Source: Euperipatoides rowelli (lineage: Eukaryota; Onychophora; Udeonychophora; Euonychophora; Peripatopsidae). Taken from it: 10,002 nucleotides of DNA. The notes under the pieces are model-generated. The model saw only the letters and a program-made list of their open reading frames with translations, was not told the DNA's origin and ran no database searches. The position numbers and the translations under genes were made by a program. The stretch is taken from the NCBI GenBank assembly GCA_003024985.2, contig PXIH01S0051301.1. One strand, given 5' to 3'. Below, in pieces: positions 6,984 to 10,002 of the stretch. The stretch's first letter is position 1, and each line of letters begins with the position of its first letter.

Positions 6984-7400
6984 CTATTTATTTATTTATT
7001 TATTTGAGCAACATCAACAGTAATTACCAATTACTGATGTGCTATATTGACAACATAAATACTGTTCAATATATAAAGTTATAGAAATACAAATTGTAGA
7101 ATCAAAATACAATATTACAAGAAATTATTGAAGTTAAAATTCTAGTTTAAAATACAAAAATAAAGTACTGTATTAGAAATTAAGGTAGATGATTTGGATA
7201 TAAAATTGCATTAAAGTTTTTTTAAATTCATTAAGCGGAACAAAAGGAGAAATAGCATGAAGTATCTTGTAGAGTAAAATGTCATTTTTTAAAAGTCTAT
7301 TTTGAAGTGGTTCTATATGTAGTCTTGTCACAAATCTGATTTTTTTCAAATCTCTCTATGCAATGGGAATAGGCCAGGGTACTGATAAAAAGCTTAAAAG
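6984..7400 (-). mobile_element. Probable 3' end of a non-LTR retrotransposon, decayed
   Basis: On the minus strand this ends in a perfect 8-bp hairpin CAGTAATT-ggt-AATTACTG (plus 7018-7036), a short spacer, then (AAAT)n (plus (TTTA)n at 6984-7005). A stem-loop followed by a short tandem repeat is the usual 3' end of several LINE clades. Upstream, two overlapping broken minus-strand frames give RDLKKIRFVTRLHIEPL (from 7355) and, one frame away, LLYKILHAISPFVPLNEFKK, running to a stop at 7173. The PLNEFKKTL ending is like the extreme C-terminus of many LINE reverse transcriptase proteins, but it is short and frameshifted and I could not confirm it. The 5' boundary is unknown; 7400 is nominal. 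Confidence 0.4.
7173..7355 (-). pseudogene. Broken frame, possibly the C-terminus of a LINE-encoded protein
   Basis: The fragment starts after a stop at 7358-7356. It reads about 24 codons to a TGA at 7284-7282, while the neighbouring frame is open from 7312 to a TAA at 7175-7173. Joining them in thought needs one frameshift in the A-run near 7285-7290. The peptide has a basic, leucine-rich character with a terminal EFKK motif. It lies directly upstream of the LINE-like 3' hairpin and tail, and this position is the main support. It could also be chance. Confidence 0.25.
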
Positions 7401-7840
7401 GGTCACACAAAATGGATTATTTTTTTATAATTTAATTTTAAAGGATATTACTTGAAAAAAATTCCATTTTGTTAAAAAAGTTATTAAAAAATGAAATTAA
7501 TGCTTAAGACAGAGGTCATGTGAACCTTTTTGGTGCTTGAGAATATTTACTTATGTCATTATTGGTTATTCGTATCAAAAACATATATGGGAAGCTATGG
7601 ATAAACTAACAAGTGCACCGTGTTTTCTAATAAAATACATAAAATATGCATTTTAAATAATATTTAATTGTTTAAAATAATAGTATCTGGTTCTATAAAG
7701 AATAGTATTATTATTATTATATTATTATTTTTATTATTATTATTTTAAAGATTTTGTTACAATAAAAAAGAGATTTTAGTGCATTATAAGTCACTTGAGT
7801 TCAGAATAGCATCCAATGGCATCCGAGTCATATCTTTAAT
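7401..7840. other. AT-rich non-coding stretch with a (TTA)n microsatellite
   Basis: No gene is seen. An interrupted (TTA/ATT)n tract occupies about 7706-7745. The rest is poly-A/T rich and unremarkable. Confidence 0.6.
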
Positions 7841-7843
7841 TTC

Positions 7844-8192
7844 TATTAGGCCTCTTTCACATGAACTTTCTCCGCAGTCAATATATTGTTGAGTCATTCA
7901 CATTACCCAGTACTGTTCCATTAAGTTTCGGTACCATAAAGCAAGCTAAAATTTTGTGCCCTTCTTTTAAACACAATTTTATAAAAAATTAAACCAAAAT
8001 AACATTGCAGGGACGGTACCAACGAATACAAATTAAACAGCCAACCGCCATCCGAGACATGTTAAAATTAGTCTCTATTTAATAAGTTAATAAACTCCAT
8101 TCCATTTAAAAAAATGGAATGGAGTTTATTAGCTTATTAAAGTACGGTACATTGGAGATATAGAATGAAAGAGTAGTGAAAGAGGGATATTA
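7844..8192. mobile_element. MITE with TATTA target-site duplications
   Basis: The element at 7849-8187 (339 bp) begins GGCCTCTTTCAC and its right end, complemented, begins TCCCTCTTTCAC: 10 of 12 bases match, with looser similarity for another 8-10 nt. It is flanked by TATTA at 7844-7848 and 8188-8192. GG-starting termini with a flanking TTA fit PIF/Harbinger elements, whose duplication is three bases (TTA/TAA); the two extra bases may be chance or point to another superfamily. There is no coding capacity. The interior has ACGGTAC or CGGTACC motifs near 7929, 8014 and 8143 and a strong hairpin at 8080-8139. Good preservation of ends and flanks suggests it is younger than the hAT copies. Confidence 0.65.
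8080..8139. repeat. Near-perfect hairpin, 28-bp stem and 4-nt loop
   Basis: The arms 8080-8107 and 8112-8139 are complementary except for one position, which in RNA of the plus strand is a U-G wobble pair; the loop is AAAA. The stem contains ACTCCATTCCATTT/AAATGGAATGGAGT. It lies inside the MITE at 7849-8187. The 60-nt size and stem quality are like a small-RNA precursor, and MITEs are a known source of miRNA-like hairpins, but transcription cannot be seen here. Confidence 0.85.
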
Positions 8193-8780
8193 TTATTTTT
8201 AATTTTGAGTTCAAATATTATTCACAATATAAAATGCTATTAATATATACCAGACTGTAATTGTGTATTAGATGGCTCATTGAGGAATTTAAAGTATTTT
8301 ATTCAGCTCAGAATAGTAATAAGACTATAATAATTTGTTTGATAGCCTGAATTGATTTATTTTCAGAACATATCAAATATTATTGCTGCAATTGCATCTA
8401 GCCTATAACGTTTGTTTAAAATATATAATTAAAGCAGGTGTAAGTTTATTTATTTATCTATTAAATAATAAAGGACTTATGCTACTTTAACCATACTATT
8501 ATATTATTGTAGAATCTTTCACTAAATTGATATATTGTATAATAATTACACTATCCATTGAATTGTATCCACATAGCTTTGGGTAAATTAACCACATTTG
8601 AAGTAATTGTCCATGCTTGAAAAAGTAAAAAAATATTAGCGTAATAAAAACTTCACATAGTTCACGGATCATAAAACTTCAGAAAAGAGTGATATAGTGA
8701 CCAAAATTAGTCCCTGGGAAATTCTATATAAGATTGTAATTTAATAAATCTCAATTTTTAAAGCTAGGCTATAAAAAAAA
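8193..8780. other. AT-rich non-coding stretch, nothing recognised
   Basis: No frame, element end or sizeable inverted repeat was recognised. Composition is uniform and AT-rich. Confidence 0.55.
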
Positions 8781-8784
8781 AATC

Positions 8785-9006
8785 ATGAATAGGTTTGATG
8801 TTGCTATCCATTGGGATGGAAGAGCTGTCATGTTCCATATTCTTGTGGATGCCTGTTTGACAATATGTGATGGCGTCATGGCTGAAGCTGACTCAACAAC
8901 GCAGTTGTTGAGTCTGCCTCAGCCAGTTATTTGTGTTTCAGGATCATGCGTCTTGAGTGCGCGGCTGATAGAGGGCAAATTTGTTATGCTGTTCTTATTA
9001 AATTAA
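8785..9006 (+). other. Island of higher GC with a 73-codon frame, origin unknown
   Basis: By hand count 8821-9000 is about 45% G+C with several CpGs (GGCGTC, AACGCA, TGCGCGGC), while its flanks are strongly AT-rich. A plus-strand frame runs from ATG at 8785 to TAA at 9004-9006. The protein lacks the Lys/Asn/Ile bias of the other short frames (it contains FDVAIHWDGRAV, CDGVMAEADSTTQ and CVSGSCVLSARL) but I recognise no domain. The minus strand is also almost open, with one TGA, and reads ESASAMTPSHIVKQASTRIW, so the coding strand, if any, is unclear. A strong hairpin at 8879-8925 lies in the middle. It could be a fragment of a mobile element's coding region, an isolated exon or a GC-rich SINE-like repeat. 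A complete gene is unlikely. Confidence 0.3.
8879..8925. repeat. 47-nt hairpin, 22-bp arms and 3-nt loop
   Basis: The inner part GACTCAACAAC-GCA-GTTGTTGAGTC is perfect over 11 bp. The arms extend to 22 nt (8879-8900 and 8904-8925) with two mismatches, reaching GGCTGA/TCAGCC outside. At this GC content it is the most stable short hairpin in the window after 8080-8139. Confidence 0.85.
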
Positions 9007-9588
9007 AAAAACAACAACGGCAACAAATAAATGCATCATTCATTGGGTTATTTAACTTTGTGGATTATTAAAAACATTTCACAGATGTATTAATTTTCAA
9101 ACCACTATCTAGCACTTTCTGGCAAATGAATATTTCCCATCTATTAAGACTATATTAGCAAATATAAATTTTCATTTTGACTTTGATGATCAAATGAGCA
9201 TCTTTAATATTAGAAAACTTTTCTTGATGTTGGAAATATTGTATATTATGAGTTTATAATCAAGCATAATATTTATGGTCAGTTGCATACAGTATACCTA
9301 TACTGTATATTACCTGTCTTTGTACACTACACTACAATATTTTCAATATTTGTAACTGAGTTTTCTATTTTCTACCTATCTACATGCATTTTTTATTTAC
9401 AAAGAGTTTGAGTAGGCATATAAGTGTATTACTTTATAGTGACAACCCTTCCGATTTCACACTAATGCAAATCCTAACAACAATGACCTAAACTTTAGAC
9501 TTTCATCTCCACCACAAACACCCCTGTCGAACTGACAATGTGTAACTCTTGTAATCATTTTAATTCAGGTTGATTTTCTTAATCTTGC
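9007..9588. other. AT-rich non-coding stretch with one perfect hairpin
   Basis: No gene is seen. A perfect inverted repeat, ATACAGTATA-CC-TATACTGTAT, lies at 9287-9308. Confidence 0.6.
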
Positions 9589-9780
9589 CATGTTTAGGTC
9601 AGTCTATTAAGTGAAGGGGAAACATATTTGGTTAAATTTAGAAATCCTTCCCTGTCCCCTTTCATTTCCCTAGCATGATGATTTTGTTTTAAAAAAAAGA
9701 CTGTTTATCTAAGTTGGTTTTCATGTTTAAGTCAATATATTGAATTAAGGGGAGAAAATATTTAATTAAATTTAGATATC
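9589..9780 (+). repeat. Diverged local duplication of about 60 bp
   Basis: Copy 1 (9589-9646) and copy 2 (9721-9780) run in parallel in the same orientation: CATGTTTA(G/A)GTCA, TATT(A/G)A, a block ending AAGGGGA, ATATTT, TTAAATTTAGA(A/T)ATC. Identity is roughly 75% by hand and the period is about 133 nt. The 74 nt between them do not repeat. It may be two units of an old tandem array or two insertions of a short repeat. Confidence 0.7.
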
Positions 9781-10002
9781 AAACAAAATTACTTTTGCTC
9801 CAAGTGATCAATGAACTTCTTTTTCAGAAATCATTTAATTGAATTCTGGAAATGAATTCATTGATTATGTGCAAAAATAATATTTTCTTTGATTTAATTT
9901 AATTTCTAAACTTGCCATTAAAACCCTTTAAATAGCTACTTTGCTAAAAGCCATTCGATTGCTGTGTTTAATTTTTTTTTTTAAATAAAATCATAATTTT
10001 TA
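9781..10002. other. AT-rich non-coding end of the window
   Basis: No gene is seen. A weak inverted pair, ATCAATGAACTTC (9807-9819) with GAATTCATTGAT (9854-9865), is present. A T-run at 9971-9980 is low complexity. Confidence 0.55.

Noticed and set aside
5942-7173. GTACTGTATTAG at both about 5946 and 7165
   Set aside because: A 12-nt match in AT-rich sequence over 10 kb is within chance expectation and the flanks do not align.
1-10002. CRISPR array, prokaryotic operon, phage or rRNA
   Set aside because: No regularly spaced identical repeats, no long open frames, no rRNA-like conserved blocks; all evidence points to repeat-rich eukaryotic non-coding DNA.

Overview
The window is strongly A+T-rich (roughly 70% by eye), has no long open reading frame on either strand, and holds one ambiguous base at 5307. 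It carries decayed transposon ends, a tRNA-like SINE, microsatellites and poly-T tracts. This is what non-coding DNA (intergenic or intronic) of a repeat-rich metazoan looks like. TAGGCCT-type motifs, hAT-type termini and a tRNA-derived SINE make an arthropod plausible, but nothing here identifies the species. No bacterial operon, phage, CRISPR array, rRNA or functional tRNA gene is visible.

Layout. 1-720: nothing recognisable beyond one weak hairpin. 721-860: a diverged direct repeat built from CAGAC/GTCTG half-sites. 880-1020: a G-rich remnant resembling hAT-type repeat DNA. 1302-1635: a probable short non-autonomous hAT element, followed within 9 bases by the left end of a second hAT-like element (1644 onward, right end not found). 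2640-3300: few repeats; it may be the 3' untranslated region of a minus-strand gene whose short last coding exon would be 3298-3358. 3409-3422: a perfect palindrome matching the RFX X-box consensus. 3607-4102: a long imperfect inverted repeat (about 240-nt arms, 14-nt loop). 4402-5048: a second probable hAT element with recognisable terminal inverted repeats. 5176-5289: a segment shared with 1421-1516. 6131-6441: a minus-strand SINE with 22-base target-site duplications, the best supported mobile element. 6984-7400: probable 3' end of a minus-strand non-LTR retrotransposon with a (TTTA)n tail. 7849-8187: a MITE flanked by TATTA duplications that contains a 28-bp-stem hairpin. 8785-9006: an island of clearly higher GC with a 73-codon frame and a 47-nt hairpin. 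9589-9780: a diverged local duplication.

No set of genes working together can be read from this window. The one candidate protein-coding feature is a 61-nt exon with low confidence. The unusual content is structural: several long, nearly perfect hairpins that could give double-stranded RNA or small RNA if transcribed, and a well-bounded set of non-autonomous elements. I found no convincing sign of a new multi-gene system.
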